Below are positions 8,490 to 19,109 of a stretch of 64,000 bases of DNA, in pieces. Each line of letters starts with the position of its first letter. Position 1 is the stretch's first letter. The stretch covers positions 124,001-188,000 of the forward strand of contig NZ_BLVP01000001.1 of NCBI RefSeq assembly GCF_013340305.1, in the 5' to 3' direction. The DNA comes from Desulfovibrio psychrotolerans (GTDB lineage Bacteria; Desulfobacterota; Desulfovibrionia; Desulfovibrionales; Desulfovibrionaceae). Under the pieces are notes generated by a model. It was not told the DNA's origin and did not search any database. It saw only the letters and a list, made by a program, of their open reading frames with translations. A program made the position numbers and the translations under genes.

Positions 8490-8936
8490 TTATCCCTTTG
8501 CAGCGATATAGGCTTCAGTCAGGCGCTTCATGATGTAGGAGCGCATGTCTTCGTCATCGCTTTCCAGATTAAGACACAGTGCATCTTCGCCCAGCAGTCC
8601 GCCGGGAACCCAGTCGCCGAGTTCGGCAGGGTCTGTAACCATGTCGGCGTAAAAGCATACGGAGAGCCAGCGCGCGTCCGGATCATCATCCACCACGTCC
8701 ACGAGAACGAACAGTTCCCGCTCTGACTGTGCAGGGTGCGATGCGCGAAGCGAATGACTGACGCCCGGACGGCTTTTAAACTGCAGGCGGATTCCGTCCA
8801 TAGCCTGCAGGTGATCACGAAAAGCCTCGAAAGCAGCCTTGGTTCTTGTCTCCGTGTCGTGCCACTGGGCAAGCAGGGCGTTCAGTTCGGTTGTCGCGTC
8901 CTGAGATAACGTGGGCGAGAGTATGGGTGAGAGCAT
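8490..8936 (-). CDS. Conserved hypothetical protein
   Basis: A 148-residue soluble acidic protein, not assigned to a family with confidence. It contains a basic-aromatic stretch 'GIRLQFKSRPGVSHSLRA' and an acidic 'FVLVDVVDDDPDARWLSVCF'. No signal peptide or membrane helix. The start at 8936 has GGAGG just upstream; the frame reaches 8984 but has no better site. The first residues (MLSPILSPTLS) come from a 12-bp direct repeat (8913-8936), so the start codon itself lies in duplicated DNA. It converges with the gpmI operon. Confidence 0.7.
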   Translation of the reverse strand: MLSPILSPTLSQDATTELNALLAQWHDTETRTKAAFEAFRDHLQAMDGIRLQFKSRPGVSHSLRASHPAQSERELFVLVDVVDDDPDARWLSVCFYADMVTDPAELGDWVPGGLLGEDALCLNLESDDEDMRSYIMKRLTEAYIAAKG

Positions 8937-9078
8937 GGGGCCTCCGGTAAAGCATTGCGAACAATGGGCGGCAGGCTGCCGCAAATGTCATGAAGTGAGT
9001 GGGTGCTTTCTCACATGCCGGGCATGCCTGTCAATGTTTCTGCCGGATTCCTCGCGGTGCTATACGCCTTCCCAGACC

Positions 9079-9106
9079 TTTACACCGCACGAACAATGCG
9101 TAGAAT
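9079..9106 (+). promoter_or_regulatory. Candidate sigma-70 promoter for the DJ-1/PfpI gene
   Basis: TTTACA (9079-9084), a 16-base spacer and TAGAAT (9101-9106). Each hexamer matches the consensus at five of six positions. It lies 33 bases ahead of the start codon at 9140. Confidence 0.6.
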
Positions 9107-9139
9107 GTCGCCTGTCGGCCACGGGCCAAAGGAGAGGAT

Positions 9140-9847
9140 ATGACCAGAACAGTTCTCATGGTGCTGACGTCACATAACCGGTTTGAAGCGATAGATCGTC
9201 CCACGGGCTGGTGGTTGGAAGAGGTGGCTGTGCCGTATCTTCTTCTCCGCGAGGCCGGGGTGGAAGTAACCATTGCCTCTCCGGCGGGCGGCAAGGCTCC
9301 CATGGACCCTGCCAGCGTAGAAGCGGACGTTGCGGATGATCTGACGCGCAGCTTCCTGAACGACAGGGAAGCCATGGACTGCGTGAACGACACCATTCCC
9401 CTCGGCATGGTGCGGGCAGAGGATTATGATGCGCTGTTTTTTCCCGGCGGCCACGGACCTATGTTTGACCTCTCCGTCAGTGAGGAAGTTGCGGAACTGG
9501 TTGCCGATTTCATTCGCGAAAAGAAACCGGTAGCTGCGGTATGCCACGGCGCTGCAGCATTGCTGCTGGCTGCGGACGATACCGGTTCTTCTGTCCTAGA
9601 GGGACGCCGTATCACCGGATTCTCCAACGAAGAGGAAACGGCAGTCGGGCTGCACGAGGCGGTTCCCTTCCTGTTGCAGGAGAGTCTTATCGCCCGAGGA
9701 GCAGAGTATGTGTGCGGACCGCCATGGCAACCACATGTGGTTGAGGACGGCCTCTTCATAACGGGGCAGAACCCTGCCTCGTCCATGCCGCTGGCTCAGG
9801 CTCTGCTCAAGCGGCTTGGAATACGCAGGTCTGTGCGACCCGTTTAA
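9140..9847 (+). CDS. DJ-1/PfpI family protein (Hsp31-like, class I amidotransferase fold)
   Basis: A 235-residue protein of the DJ-1/ThiJ/PfpI superfamily. The nucleophile elbow 'VAAVCHGAAALLLA' places the reactive cysteine at C135, preceded by 'DALFFPGGHGPMFDL'. The length and the N-terminal 'GWWLEEVAVPYLLLREAG', which holds the partner glutamate, fit the Hsp31-like glyoxalase III / chaperone branch. Members detoxify methylglyoxal or act as stress chaperones; which applies here is not shown. AAAGGAGAGG lies directly ahead of the start and a good promoter is seen at 9079. It appears to be a single-gene unit. Confidence 0.85.
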   Translation: MTRTVLMVLTSHNRFEAIDRPTGWWLEEVAVPYLLLREAGVEVTIASPAGGKAPMDPASVEADVADDLTRSFLNDREAMDCVNDTIPLGMVRAEDYDALFFPGGHGPMFDLSVSEEVAELVADFIREKKPVAAVCHGAAALLLAADDTGSSVLEGRRITGFSNEEETAVGLHEAVPFLLQESLIARGAEYVCGPPWQPHVVEDGLFITGQNPASSMPLAQALLKRLGIRRSVRPV

Positions 9848-9956
9848 TTCTTCCGGACTGTTCCATACCTTATTCGCGGCTGGCCGCAGTGTGCCATGCC
9901 TATAAAAAAATAACCGCAGCGGATTGATGCCGCGCGAATGACAGGATTTTTTGCGG

Positions 9957-10919
9957 ATGCTCCATGCTATTGGTGCCATTGTTTTTGGTCTCTGCCTTCT
10001 GGTTTGGAGTGCAGACCGCTTTGTGGACGGCGCTTCGGCCACGGCCCGTCATTTTGGTATGTCTCCGCTTCTTGTGGGCATAGTGATTGTTGGGTTCGGC
10101 ACCTCGTTGCCGGAAATGCTTGTTTCTGTTCAGTCGTCATTGCAGGGTAATCCGGGCATAGCGCTTGGCAACGCCTATGGTTCGAATATTGCCAATATAG
10201 CCCTGATACTGGGCATTGCCGCCCTTATTTGCCCCATGGCCGTCCATGCGCGGGTGCTCCGCAGGGAACTGCCGCTGCTGCTTGCCGTTTCCGGCCTTTC
10301 CGTGGCCCTGCTGTGGGACGGACATATTTCCCGGCTGGATGCGCTGGCGTTTCTGGGCATCTTCTTTCTTATCATGGGCTGGTCTGTGGTGCAGGCACTG
10401 CATTCCCGTGTGGATTTTTTGGTTCCGGATGCCGATGCGCAATCAAGGGCGCGCAGCATGGCGCTGCGCACAGCCATTTTTTGGCTGGTGGCAGGCGCGG
10501 TGGTGCTGGCCATAAGCTCACGCATGCTCGTATGGGGGGCGGTGCTGGTTGCGCAGGCTTTCGGAGTGAGTGACCTGATTATCGGGCTGACCGTCATCGC
10601 CATGGGAACCTCGCTGCCTGAATTGGCTTCTTCGGTGGCTGCGGCAGTCAAGCGGGAGCATGATATTGCCATCGGCAACGTGCTGGGGTCCAACCTGTTC
10701 AACACGCTGGCCGTGGTGGGGTTGGCAGGCAGCCTGCATCCGCTGGATGTGGAACAGGCGGTGCTCTTCCGCGACATGCCGGTCATGATAGGCCTAACCT
10801 TGTCGCTTATGCTGGTCGGGCTGTGGCCCAATCCGCGTCTCAACAGGCTGGAAGGCCTGCTTTTGCTGGCCGTGTACATTGGCTATATGAGCTGGCTCGT
10901 GGTGGACACTCTGGGCTGA
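9957..10919 (+). CDS. Calcium/sodium antiporter (CaCA family, YrbG-like)
   Basis: A 320-residue membrane protein with about ten helices and the two inverted alpha repeats of cation/Ca exchangers. The first repeat has 'VGFGTSLPEMLVS' and 'GNAYGSNIANI'; the second has 'IAMGTSLPELASS' and 'GNVLGSNLFNT'. The acidic residues within GTSLPE are the ion ligands. It exchanges Ca for Na or H across the inner membrane. The start is ATG at 9957, with AGGA about 10 bases upstream; TTG at 9951 in the same frame is an alternative. mtgA follows after 50 bases. Confidence 0.9.
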   Translation: MLHAIGAIVFGLCLLVWSADRFVDGASATARHFGMSPLLVGIVIVGFGTSLPEMLVSVQSSLQGNPGIALGNAYGSNIANIALILGIAALICPMAVHARVLRRELPLLLAVSGLSVALLWDGHISRLDALAFLGIFFLIMGWSVVQALHSRVDFLVPDADAQSRARSMALRTAIFWLVAGAVVLAISSRMLVWGAVLVAQAFGVSDLIIGLTVIAMGTSLPELASSVAAAVKREHDIAIGNVLGSNLFNTLAVVGLAGSLHPLDVEQAVLFRDMPVMIGLTLSLMLVGLWPNPRLNRLEGLLLLAVYIGYMSWLVVDTLG

Positions 10920-10969
10920 CGCCCCGACCATCTCCCCTACTGGCGCAGCGCTACAGGCGGAAACAAAAC

Positions 10970-11758
10970 ATGGATGACCGTTCTGTCGAAGCACATGCTG
11001 CTCCTTCGGGGGAACCCGACATTTCTTCCGCCTGCAGGAAGAGACGGACGTTTCGGCCCAACGTGTTGCGCTTGCTCGGTCGCCTGTTTTTTCTGGTGCT
11101 TCTGCTGGGTGGGCTGGATATGGGCCGCTATCTGGTCTGGCCCGATGTGGCAACACTTAAGACAGAGAATCCGGCTTCAACGTCTTTCATGGAATACCGT
11201 CAGCGCCAGTGGGAAGACAGCGGCAGAAAACACCGCATCCGGCATGAGTGGGTACCGCTCGGGCAGATTTCACGCCATCTGGTTCTCGCCGTCACCATTG
11301 CAGAAGATGATAAATTCTGGACGCATCAGGGGTTTGATGTGGAGGGAATGCACGAGGCGCTGCGACGTAACCTTGGGGAAGGGCGTCTTGCCGCCGGTGG
11401 GAGCACCATTACGCAGCAACTGGTGAAGAATTTGTATTTTACCCCTGAAAAAAGCGTGCTGCGCAAGCTGCGTGAGGCCATCCTTACATGGCGTGTGGAA
11501 AGAAACCTGCCTAAAAAGCGAATTCTGGAACTCTACCTGAACAACATTGAGTGGGGTGACGGCATTTTCGGAATAGGCGCGGCAGCCCGTCATTACTACG
11601 GAAAATCTGCCTCTGCGCTTACCCGGCAGGAAGCGGCAAGTCTGGCCGCCATTTTGCCCAATCCCCTTGCGTGGAAGCCGGATTCTTCATCCCGGACGGT
11701 GCAGTACCGCAAGCGGATTATCCTGCAACGTATGCAGCGGAGAAATTCCGGCCCTTAG
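10970..11758 (+). CDS. mtgA: Monofunctional biosynthetic peptidoglycan transglycosylase
   Basis: A 262-residue GT51 enzyme that polymerises lipid II into glycan strands. One N-terminal membrane helix (about residues 33-52) anchors a periplasmic domain with 'IAEDDKFWTHQGFDVEGM' (catalytic glutamate E112), 'GGSTITQQLVKNLYF' and 'RILELYLNNIEWGDGIFGIG', the three signature blocks. There is no transpeptidase domain, so this is the monofunctional form. The ATG at 10970 is chosen because it gives a short cytoplasmic tail before the helix; the frame is open further upstream into the antiporter gene. Confidence 0.92.
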   Translation: MDDRSVEAHAAPSGEPDISSACRKRRTFRPNVLRLLGRLFFLVLLLGGLDMGRYLVWPDVATLKTENPASTSFMEYRQRQWEDSGRKHRIRHEWVPLGQISRHLVLAVTIAEDDKFWTHQGFDVEGMHEALRRNLGEGRLAAGGSTITQQLVKNLYFTPEKSVLRKLREAILTWRVERNLPKKRILELYLNNIEWGDGIFGIGAAARHYYGKSASALTRQEAASLAAILPNPLAWKPDSSSRTVQYRKRIILQRMQRRNSGP

Positions 11759-11856
11759 CCATTTATGGGGAAAAGAACCTGCCCGACTGTGAAATGTTCG
11801 GATAGCCGCGCGTGGCTGACAATGCCCCTGGAAACAGGCTGAACAATACGATAGCG

Positions 11857-11889
11857 GGCGGATAAGGGGCGGATAAGGGGCGAAAAAGA
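11857..11889. repeat. Three tandem 11-bp repeats, the third degenerate
   Basis: The unit GGCGGATAAGG occurs twice exactly, followed by a third copy diverged after its first four bases. It lies between the converging mtgA and the minus-strand gene ending at 11924. The period is not a multiple of three and no reading frame crosses it. Confidence 0.75.
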
Positions 11890-11923
11890 GCAGGTAAAAT
11901 TCGGCCAGAATTCAAAAGGATGT

Positions 11924-12364
11924 TCAGTTCCCGCTGCCATCTTTGGGCGAGGCGGTTCTTCTGTCTGAAGCTTCCTGACCTGCCGCACCAGCATCTTCCG
12001 TTACATCAAATTGCCGCACATGGTGCAGCGGAACAAAGCTGAGCGTTCTGTCCAGCCGGGTTATCTGCAGCGTGTTGGAGTCTGTAATATCCCATGAAAG
12101 ACAGGGAATGCTGACAACGCCCCCGTCAGAATAGCGGATGGAGAGAGTGTAGCGCAGAGGGGCCTTTAAGCGCACCGCGTTAAGGGCATTCTGGTTGGCC
12201 ACATCTGCCTTCATGGCAATAATCCAGTGGAGAATGGCCTTTTTTTTGTTTTCCAGCGTATCGTGCTGCGGGCACAGGCCAACCTTCTGGCTGTCCGGCG
12301 CAGGAACAAAGCCGTGGATGAATCCGCCCGTGGCGTCCTTGCCGCATATGAAGCAGGGAACCAT
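11924..12364 (-). CDS. Hypothetical protein with an N-terminal cysteine cluster
   Basis: A 146-residue protein, not recognised. The N terminus MVPCFICGKDATGG has a CxxC pair and a later 'GLCPQHD' gives further Cys and His, together a likely zinc site (residues 4-32). The middle is beta-rich ('RYTLSIRYSDGGVVSIPCLS') and the last 20 residues are hydrophilic. CGGAGA lies just ahead of the start. It is downstream of purQ on the same strand, but a terminator hairpin at 12400 separates them. No function proposed. Confidence 0.65.
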   Translation of the reverse strand: MVPCFICGKDATGGFIHGFVPAPDSQKVGLCPQHDTLENKKKAILHWIIAMKADVANQNALNAVRLKAPLRYTLSIRYSDGGVVSIPCLSWDITDSNTLQITRLDRTLSFVPLHHVRQFDVTEDAGAAGQEASDRRTASPKDGSGN

Positions 12365-12399
12365 GCCATTATCTCCGTTATGCGATATGTCTGAAAAGA

Positions 12400-12435
12400 G
12401 GCATTCCCCGTCCGGAATGGGAGGCGGGGAATGCC
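12400..12435 (-). terminator. Intrinsic terminator downstream of purQ
   Basis: An 11-bp perfect stem (GGCATTCCCCG and its complement) that on the minus strand is followed by TCTTTTC. It lies about 130 bases after the purQ stop and upstream of the next minus-strand gene. Confidence 0.6.
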
Positions 12436-12562
12436 GGTTCTATGTATTCTCTCAGGTGTGTAAAGACGATTCTGGATATTGTTGAACCGAAAACGGACCT
12501 GTTTTCAAGTCTGTATCAATCCAGAAAACTGCCATCTTTAATCGTTCCTGCAAAACGGACTG

Positions 12563-13372
12563 TTAGCGTTCCTTAAGATACCGGATGCCGTTCTCCAGCA
12601 GCACAATCCCAAGAGAGCCGCCTTCGCCCGCCGTCCAGCCGGGATGGTTGGTGGGGTGGTTGTAGGCTTCCGGATGCGGCATAAGCCCCAGAATACGGCC
12701 AGAGGGGTCGGTGAGTCCGGCAATGCCCATGGGCGACCCGTTGGGGTTTTTCGGGTATTCCTGCGTGGGTATACCCGTTTCCGGGTCCGCGTACTGCAGG
12801 GCGATGAGATTGTTTGTGGTAAGAGCTTCACGCACCGAATCATCGCGGAATACAATTTTTCCCTCGCCGTGTCGGACGGGAAGGTAGAGCATGTCCACGT
12901 TCCTGGTGAACACACAGGGGCTTTGCGGGTTTGCCTTCAGGTGTACCCAGCGGTCTTCAAACCGTGCGGAATCGTTGTGCGAGAGTGAAACCTGACGGTC
13001 AAGGTAGGCTCCGTCCACGGCAGGCAGCATGCCCAGCTTGACCAGCAGCTGGAAGCCGTTGCAGATGCCCAGAATGATACCGCCTTCGGCATGAAAGGTC
13101 TTTAGCTGGTCCAGCAACGGCTCGCTGTGTTGCGTGGCGGCGTGTCTCCATCGCTGTGCCGCTGCGAGAGCGGAGCCGAGATCGTCGCCGTCCAGAAAGC
13201 CGCCGGGAAAAATGAGAAAGTTGTAGTCAGTGAGCCGGACTCGTCCGGCGACCAGATCGGAAAAAAAGGCGATGTCTGCCGTATCCGCGCCGGAAAGACG
13301 TGCCGCATGGGCCGATTCCACCTCGCAATTCGTGCCGTATCCGGTAATAACCAGCGTCTTAGCCTGCGCCAT
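12563..13372 (-). CDS. purQ: Phosphoribosylformylglycinamidine synthase, glutaminase subunit PurQ
   Basis: A 269-residue class I glutamine amidotransferase supplying ammonia for the FGAR to FGAM step of purine synthesis. Signatures: 'NFLIFPGGFLDGDDLGS' near 51-67, the nucleophile loop 'GIILGICNGFQLL' with C104, and 'LGLMPHPEAY' near the C terminus with the catalytic His and Glu. It is longer than small PurQ (about 225 residues), matching the longer form with extra loops. PurL and PurS are not in the window. It is transcribed away from pyrG across a 326-base gap. Confidence 0.9.
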   Translation of the reverse strand: MAQAKTLVITGYGTNCEVESAHAARLSGADTADIAFFSDLVAGRVRLTDYNFLIFPGGFLDGDDLGSALAAAQRWRHAATQHSEPLLDQLKTFHAEGGIILGICNGFQLLVKLGMLPAVDGAYLDRQVSLSHNDSARFEDRWVHLKANPQSPCVFTRNVDMLYLPVRHGEGKIVFRDDSVREALTTNNLIALQYADPETGIPTQEYPKNPNGSPMGIAGLTDPSGRILGLMPHPEAYNHPTNHPGWTAGEGGSLGIVLLENGIRYLKER

Positions 13373-15333
<1,961 letters not shown>

Positions 15334-15625
15334 CTGTATCCGGAACGGAGCCCTGTTTACAGCCATGATTGTCTATGCCGGATGCGTTTGCGAAACGCAG
15401 CACGGCTGCCACTCTGCCCCTGCCAGCTTGGCTTTGGTGGGTGCGCCCGGTGTGCTCATTTGGCGCATGTCTGGCGTACATATGGGGGCTTTAGCCATTC
15501 GGCATTGACATGAATCGGGGGTGCACAAGGGTGCATCCCCGATACGCACTTCCTTTCAGGGTGGTCTTACGTTACCATGTTCACCCCGTCGACGGGGAGC
15601 AACCGGACAGGATATCTGAAATCAT
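15334..15625. other. Intergenic region pyrG-kdsA with inverted repeats
   Basis: No gene seen. Two inverted repeats are present. The first, about 15514-15542, has arms ATCGGGGGTGCAC and GTGCATCCCCGAT around a short loop with one G-T pair. The second is a 14-bp palindrome CCCCGTCGACGGGG at 15584-15597, 28 bases before the kdsA start. A TTGACA occurs at 15505-15510 but no good -10 box follows. The hairpins lack T runs, so they look more like leader structure or a processing site than a terminator. Confidence 0.5.
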
Positions 15626-16447
15626 ATGCACGCAGAAAATAACGGCACCCTCTACGAAACCCTTGCCACCGGCCCGTTCATCTTTGCCGGCCCCTGTGCG
15701 CTGGAAAGCTTTGAACTGGCTCTGGAAACCGCTCACGCGGTGAAAGAGGCCGCGCTGGCCCATGGGCTTACGGCCGTTTTTAAAAGTTCCTACGACAAGG
15801 CAAACCGAACTTCTTTGGACGGGTTTCGTGGTCCGGGACTGGCCAAGGGGCTGGAATGGCTGGCCCGAATAAAGGAGGCCACAGGGCTGCCTGTGGTGAC
15901 GGATATCCATGAGCCGGAGCAGGCCGTTCATGTGGCTGAGGTGGCTGACGTGCTCCAGATTCCCGCCTTTCTGTGCCGCCAGACCAGCCTTTTGCTTGCT
16001 GCGGCCAACACCGGGCGCGTGGTGAACGTAAAGAAGGGGCAGTTTGTTGCGCCATGGGACATGAAGCCTGCGCTGGACAAGCTTTTCTCAACCGGCAACC
16101 GCCGAATCCTGCTCACAGAGCGAGGGGCCTCGTTCGGCTATAACAATCTTGTGGTGGATTTTCGTTCCCTGCCCATCATGCAAGGGTTCGGCGTGCCCGT
16201 TGTCTTTGATGCCACCCATTCCGTGCAGTTGCCGGGTGGACAGGGCGCAAGCTCCGGCGGAGACAGGCGGTTTGTGCCGCATCTGGCCCGCGCGGCGGTA
16301 GCCGCCGGTGTGAACGGGGTGTTCCTTGAATGCCACCCGGACCCGGACAAGGCCCTGTGCGACGGCCCGAACAGCTGGCCGCTGGACAAGCTGGACGCGC
16401 TTCTCGCTGATCTTTCAACCCTGTGGAACATAACGTATGCGTGCTGA
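15626..16447 (+). CDS. kdsA: 3-deoxy-8-phosphooctulonate (Kdo-8-P) synthase
   Basis: A 273-residue enzyme condensing PEP with arabinose 5-phosphate to Kdo-8-phosphate for the LPS inner core. Signatures: '[19 protein letters not shown]' (19-37), '[12 protein letters not shown]' (52-63), '[12 protein letters not shown]' and '[16 protein letters not shown]'. The C-terminal '[20 protein letters not shown]' is typical. Cys in 'GPCALE', with later His, Glu and Asp, would suit a metal-dependent form, which is an inference. It opens the LPS operon and overlaps kdsC by 11 bases. Confidence 0.95.
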   Translation: MHAENNGTLYETLATGPFIFAGPCALESFELALETAHAVKEAALAHGLTAVFKSSYDKANRTSLDGFRGPGLAKGLEWLARIKEATGLPVVTDIHEPEQAVHVAEVADVLQIPAFLCRQTSLLLAAANTGRVVNVKKGQFVAPWDMKPALDKLFSTGNRRILLTERGASFGYNNLVVDFRSLPIMQGFGVPVVFDATHSVQLPGGQGASSGGDRRFVPHLARAAVAAGVNGVFLECHPDPDKALCDGPNSWPLDKLDALLADLSTLWNITYAC

Positions 16448-16958
16448 GGAAATTGCCCGTAACATCCACGTTATCGTGCTGGACTGCGACGGGGTGCTCA
16501 CAGACGGGGGACTGTATTACGATGTGCAGGGAAACGTTTCCAAACGGTTCAACGTGCAGGACGGGCTGGGCATAAAGGTCGCGCAGAGTCAGGGCATTCA
16601 TGTGGCTGTTATCACCGGGCTTGAGTCCGAGGCGGTCAAAAGCCGGATTCTCTCGCTGGGCATAGATGACTATTTTGCGGGATATCTGGACAAAATGGAC
16701 TGTTTGGAGCAAATCCGAGTCAAGTACGGCATCGAATTGAGCCAGATGGCCTATGTGGGTGATGACTGGGTTGACCTTGCGCCTATGCGTGCCGTCGGTT
16801 TGGCCGTGGCAGTGTCCAATGCCCAGCCGGAGGTGTGCGAACTGGCGCACTTTGTTACCCAGAGGCGGGGCGGAGACGGAGCCGTACGCGAAGTGATACG
16901 GTTTGTCCTCAAGGCGCAGGGCAAGCTTGCAGACGCCATGGCCCGCTGGAACGAGTAG
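16437..16958 (+). CDS. kdsC: Kdo-8-phosphate phosphatase (KdsC-type HAD hydrolase)
   Basis: A 173-residue capless HAD phosphatase that removes phosphate from Kdo-8-P. Motif I is '[17 protein letters not shown]' (nucleophile and acid-base aspartates near residues 15-17) and motif III/IV is '[14 protein letters not shown]' near 102-115. It overlaps kdsA and directly abuts lptC. The C-terminal tail '[14 protein letters not shown]' is the family's conserved active-site-capping end. Confidence 0.93.
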   Translation: MRAEEIARNIHVIVLDCDGVLTDGGLYYDVQGNVSKRFNVQDGLGIKVAQSQGIHVAVITGLESEAVKSRILSLGIDDYFAGYLDKMDCLEQIRVKYGIELSQMAYVGDDWVDLAPMRAVGLAVAVSNAQPEVCELAHFVTQRRGGDGAVREVIRFVLKAQGKLADAMARWNE

Positions 16959-17555
16959 ATGCGCACGCGCCACATCATCCTGCTTCTCGTGGCAGCCGCA
17001 GTGGCAGCCGCGGTGATCCACTCGTACGTGAGCAACCGTGCGGTGACAGAAATCAGGCAGGCTGTGCGCAAAGGACAGATGGGGCCTGAATCTGCCGTTG
17101 ATCTTTCTTTACGGGGTGTGGAGCTTACTCAGGGCGAGAAGGGCGAGGAAGTATGGAAGCTCAAGGCCCGTGGAGCATGGTATGAACAGGCAGGGGGCGT
17201 GATTCAGGTTTCGCAGCCCGAAATTGTTTATTATTTACGCTCGGACCACAGCGAACTGCTGGTGCGCTCCAGCAGGGGGGTGGTAAGCCAGCAGGACCGC
17301 CTTGCCAGGCTGTGGGAAAATGTGGAGATTGAACGGGACGGCGGCTTTATTCGCTCCGACCTGCTTATCTACAATGGAACCGACCACACGTTGAACATAC
17401 CGGGAGAGGCCCGATTTGACGGTCCCGACCTGTTCGGTACCGCTTCCGGAGTGACTGTTTATCTGAATGACAACGTTTTACGCGCCGAAGGCGGAGTGGC
17501 CGTAGAGATGCGCATCCGCCAAGGACTGAATGATATTATGGAGGGCAAACCGTAA
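16959..17555 (+). CDS. lptC: LPS export ABC transporter periplasmic protein LptC
   Basis: A 198-residue bitopic protein with one N-terminal membrane helix ('HIILLLVAAAVAAAVIHSYV', residues 5-24) and a beta-rich periplasmic domain ('EEVWKLKARGAWYEQAGGVI' through 'SGVTVYLNDNVLRAEGGV'), the half-jellyroll pattern of LptC. It passes LPS from LptB2FG to LptA. The start follows the kdsC stop with no gap. Sequence conservation in LptC is low, so the call rests on topology plus position between kdsC and lptA. Confidence 0.85.
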   Translation: MRTRHIILLLVAAAVAAAVIHSYVSNRAVTEIRQAVRKGQMGPESAVDLSLRGVELTQGEKGEEVWKLKARGAWYEQAGGVIQVSQPEIVYYLRSDHSELLVRSSRGVVSQQDRLARLWENVEIERDGGFIRSDLLIYNGTDHTLNIPGEARFDGPDLFGTASGVTVYLNDNVLRAEGGVAVEMRIRQGLNDIMEGKP

Positions 17556-17556
17556 C

Positions 17557-18150
17557 ATGATCCAAAGAATACACACGGAAACACCAGCCACAGGAATGCC
17601 GCGTTGCCGGGCTATGCGCTCCCGGACGATGTGCTGCCTGCTGCTGGCAGTCGGCGTTTTTGCCATGGCAATCTGCCTGGCCGGTCCTGCCCGCGCACAG
17701 GAGGAAATTCCTGTACGGATAACCTCTGACAAACTTTCCTATGACGCGACCGGACAGAATGTACGTTTTCTGGGCAAGGTGCATGTCACCCATCCGGATG
17801 CCCAGCTCTGGGCGGACTCCATAACCGTGGTGCTCTCTTCGTCCGGGAACAGCGGGAAAAAGAAAGAGGAAGCCCCCGCCATGGATGCTGGGCAAATTGA
17901 ACGCATCATCGCCGAAGGCAGTGTTCGCGTGACCATGCAGGATGGCAAAAATGGCTCCTGTGCCAAGGCTACTTACGATTTGACTACCGGTATTCTGGTC
18001 ATGGAGGGGCAACCCATACTCCGTGATGGCGAAAACAGCATTCAGGGGCACACCATCAACTTCTACGTCAAAGAGAACAAGAGCGAGGTGCTCGGGTCTT
18101 CCGACAAACCCGTGGAAGCCATTTTTACCGCTCCCAAGCGCTTCAACTAG
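17557..18150 (+). CDS. lptA: LPS transport periplasmic protein LptA
   Basis: A 197-residue OstA-like protein. An N-terminal signal peptide (hydrophobic run about 27-45, likely cleaved after 'AGPARAQ') is followed by 'IPVRITSDKLSYDATGQNVR' and 'DAQLWADSITVVLS', the repeating beta pattern of the LptA bridge across the periplasm. The start at 17557 lies one base after the lptC stop; methionines at 17596 or 17614 would give a more usual signal-peptide length and cannot be excluded. Between lptC and lptB, as is standard. Confidence 0.88.
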   Translation: MIQRIHTETPATGMPRCRAMRSRTMCCLLLAVGVFAMAICLAGPARAQEEIPVRITSDKLSYDATGQNVRFLGKVHVTHPDAQLWADSITVVLSSSGNSGKKKEEAPAMDAGQIERIIAEGSVRVTMQDGKNGSCAKATYDLTTGILVMEGQPILRDGENSIQGHTINFYVKENKSEVLGSSDKPVEAIFTAPKRFN

Positions 18151-18159
18151 CGGGTCCGC

Positions 18160-18882
18160 ATGTCGTTTCTGGAAGCGGAATCTCTGACCAAGCATTACGG
18201 CAAGCACGAAGTGGTGCGCGGCATTTCCCTGAGCATGAAGCAGGGGGAGGTGGTGGGATTGCTCGGCCCCAACGGTGCGGGCAAAACTACCACGTTTTAT
18301 ATGCTCATAGGCATAGTAAAACCTACCAGCGGCCTTGTGCGCTATGACGGCACGGACGTGACGGATTGGCCCTTGCATGAACGCGCACGCGTAGGCCTGA
18401 GTTATCTTCCGCAGGAAAGTTCCATTTTCCGCAAGCTCACTGTGCGACAAAATCTGGAGCTTATCTTAGAGCACACGGGACTCCCCATAAACGTGCAGCG
18501 AAAGCGGGCCGACATGCTTCTTGAGGAATTTCGCATCACCCGCATAGCGGATTCCATGGCAATGCATCTTTCAGGGGGCGAACGGCGCAGGCTGGAAATA
18601 GCCCGCGCACTTATCCGCAAGCCCCGGTTCATTCTGCTGGACGAGCCTTTCGCAGGAATTGACCCTCTGGCCGTGGATGATATTCAGAGCATCATACGCG
18701 GGCTCAGCAACCGTGGGATAGGGGTTCTCATTTCGGACCACAATGTGCGCGAGACCCTGAATATCTGCGACCGGGCCTATCTTGTATATGAGGGGCAGAT
18801 AATCCTTAACGGCACCCCCAGCCAGATAGTGAACGATCCCAAGGCTCGCAGGGTGTATCTGGGAGAAGGATTCTGCCTGTAG
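18160..18882 (+). CDS. lptB: LPS export ABC transporter ATP-binding protein LptB
   Basis: A 240-residue ABC ATPase powering LPS extraction from the inner membrane. Walker A is 'GLLGPNGAGKTTTFYML' (residues 33-49), the signature is 'HLSGGERRRLEIARALI' and Walker B is 'FILLDEPFAGIDPLAV'; the long match around 'SYLPQESSIFRKLTV' is LptB-specific. Its partners LptF and LptG are not in the window. It ends the LPS operon before a terminator. Confidence 0.95.
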   Translation: MSFLEAESLTKHYGKHEVVRGISLSMKQGEVVGLLGPNGAGKTTTFYMLIGIVKPTSGLVRYDGTDVTDWPLHERARVGLSYLPQESSIFRKLTVRQNLELILEHTGLPINVQRKRADMLLEEFRITRIADSMAMHLSGGERRRLEIARALIRKPRFILLDEPFAGIDPLAVDDIQSIIRGLSNRGIGVLISDHNVRETLNICDRAYLVYEGQIILNGTPSQIVNDPKARRVYLGEGFCL

Positions 18883-18943
18883 GTGTCGTGACTTTTTCCC
18901 GACCTTTTTGAATATTTTGCAAGACATTTCTTTCTGATCGCGC

Positions 18944-18968
18944 AAAAGCCCGTTTTACGGGCTTTTCT
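18944..18968 (+). terminator. Intrinsic terminator after lptB
   Basis: A 9-bp stem (AAAAGCCCG and its complement) with a TTTTA loop and terminal T run, 62 bases after the lptB stop. rpoN therefore probably has its own promoter in 18970-19109, although no strong box is seen there. Confidence 0.75.
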
Positions 18969-19109
18969 CTGTTGCATGGTTAGTGCTTGTATGGCAAAAG
19001 GGACTCAGGTTTGCAGTTTTGGAATGCTTCTTGATAGAGGTCCGGACCGCGCTTCCAGCAGCGCGTCAACCCCCTTGATGCACGGCACTACTCCGGGAAT
19101 ATCGTACCT

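Noticed and set aside
15501-15535. TTGACA upstream of kdsA as a promoter
   Set aside because: No acceptable -10 hexamer at 16-18 bases; the box lies next to a hairpin.
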